From an uncultured Campylobacter sp. (GTDB lineage Bacteria; Campylobacterota; Campylobacteria; Campylobacterales; Campylobacteraceae): a stretch of 5,312 bases of DNA. Position 1 is the first letter of the stretch, and each line of letters opens with the position of its first letter. The notes beneath the pieces are model-generated. The model saw nothing but the letters and a program-made list of their open reading frames with translations, did not search any database and was not told where the DNA came from. The position numbers and the translations under genes were made by a program. Shown here piece after piece: positions 5,281 to 5,312 of this stretch. The DNA lies in assembly GCF_938045405.1 (NCBI RefSeq), contig NZ_CALIMW010000053.1, positions 1 through 5,312 of the forward strand, written 5' to 3'.

Positions 5281-5312
5281 CCAAATTCTTTCGTTTAGTT
5301 TTAGGTTTTTTA
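5281..5312 (+). promoter_or_regulatory. T-rich stretch at the right edge, possible upstream part of a promoter
   Basis: The window ends in spaced T runs (TTCTTTCGTTTAGTTTTAGGTTTTTTA). Periodic T runs replace the -35 box in many Campylobacter promoters, so a plus-strand gene may begin just outside. Equally, with the small GC hairpin at 5260-5271 (GCGG-CGAG-CCGC), it could be a terminator remnant. The truncation prevents a decision. Confidence 0.2.

Overview
The window looks like a chromosomal segment from the Campylobacterota, most likely a Campylobacter with fairly GC-rich genes (the C. gracilis / C. showae / C. rectus type). The evidence is the mix of GC-rich coding sequence with intergenic DNA built from AAATTTTAAAATTTT-like strings, the short AAGGA-type ribosome binding sites, a G10 homopolymer in front of a surface-type lipoprotein gene, and the character of the RNase HII and TerC proteins. 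The genus is inferred from composition and style. No marker gene fixes the species.

Layout. From the left edge, the 3' part of an RDD-family membrane protein gene runs into rnhB (RNase HII) with a 4-base GTGA overlap, so the two are translationally coupled on the + strand. About 590 bases without a convincing gene follow. They hold a weak hairpin after rnhB, a set of decayed imperfect repeats, and a strong terminator for the gene arriving from the other side. That gene, on the - strand, encodes a 250-residue lipoprotein. It is visibly AT-richer than its neighbours, and its upstream region carries a C10/G10 tract placed where slippage could switch or tune expression. Divergent from it, on the + strand, is a TerC-family integral membrane protein with a plausible own promoter. 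It is followed after 34 bases by a 506-residue membrane protein of unknown function. The last ~460 bases are non-coding and consist largely of degenerate short repeats.

How the parts relate. The RDD/rnhB pair and the terC/unknown pair look like two short co-directional transcription units flanking a lone, oppositely oriented lipoprotein gene. No pathway obviously links them.

The most unusual signal is shared between coding and non-coding DNA. AATTC/GAATTT strings fitting RAATTY crowd the terminal intergenic region. The same strings make up the Asn-Ser-rich low-complexity inserts of the 506-residue protein, where each AATTC in frame reads as Asn-Ser. The other notable item is the candidate phase-variable poly-G tract. 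I found no CRISPR array, RNA gene, insertion sequence or complete new defence-like system.
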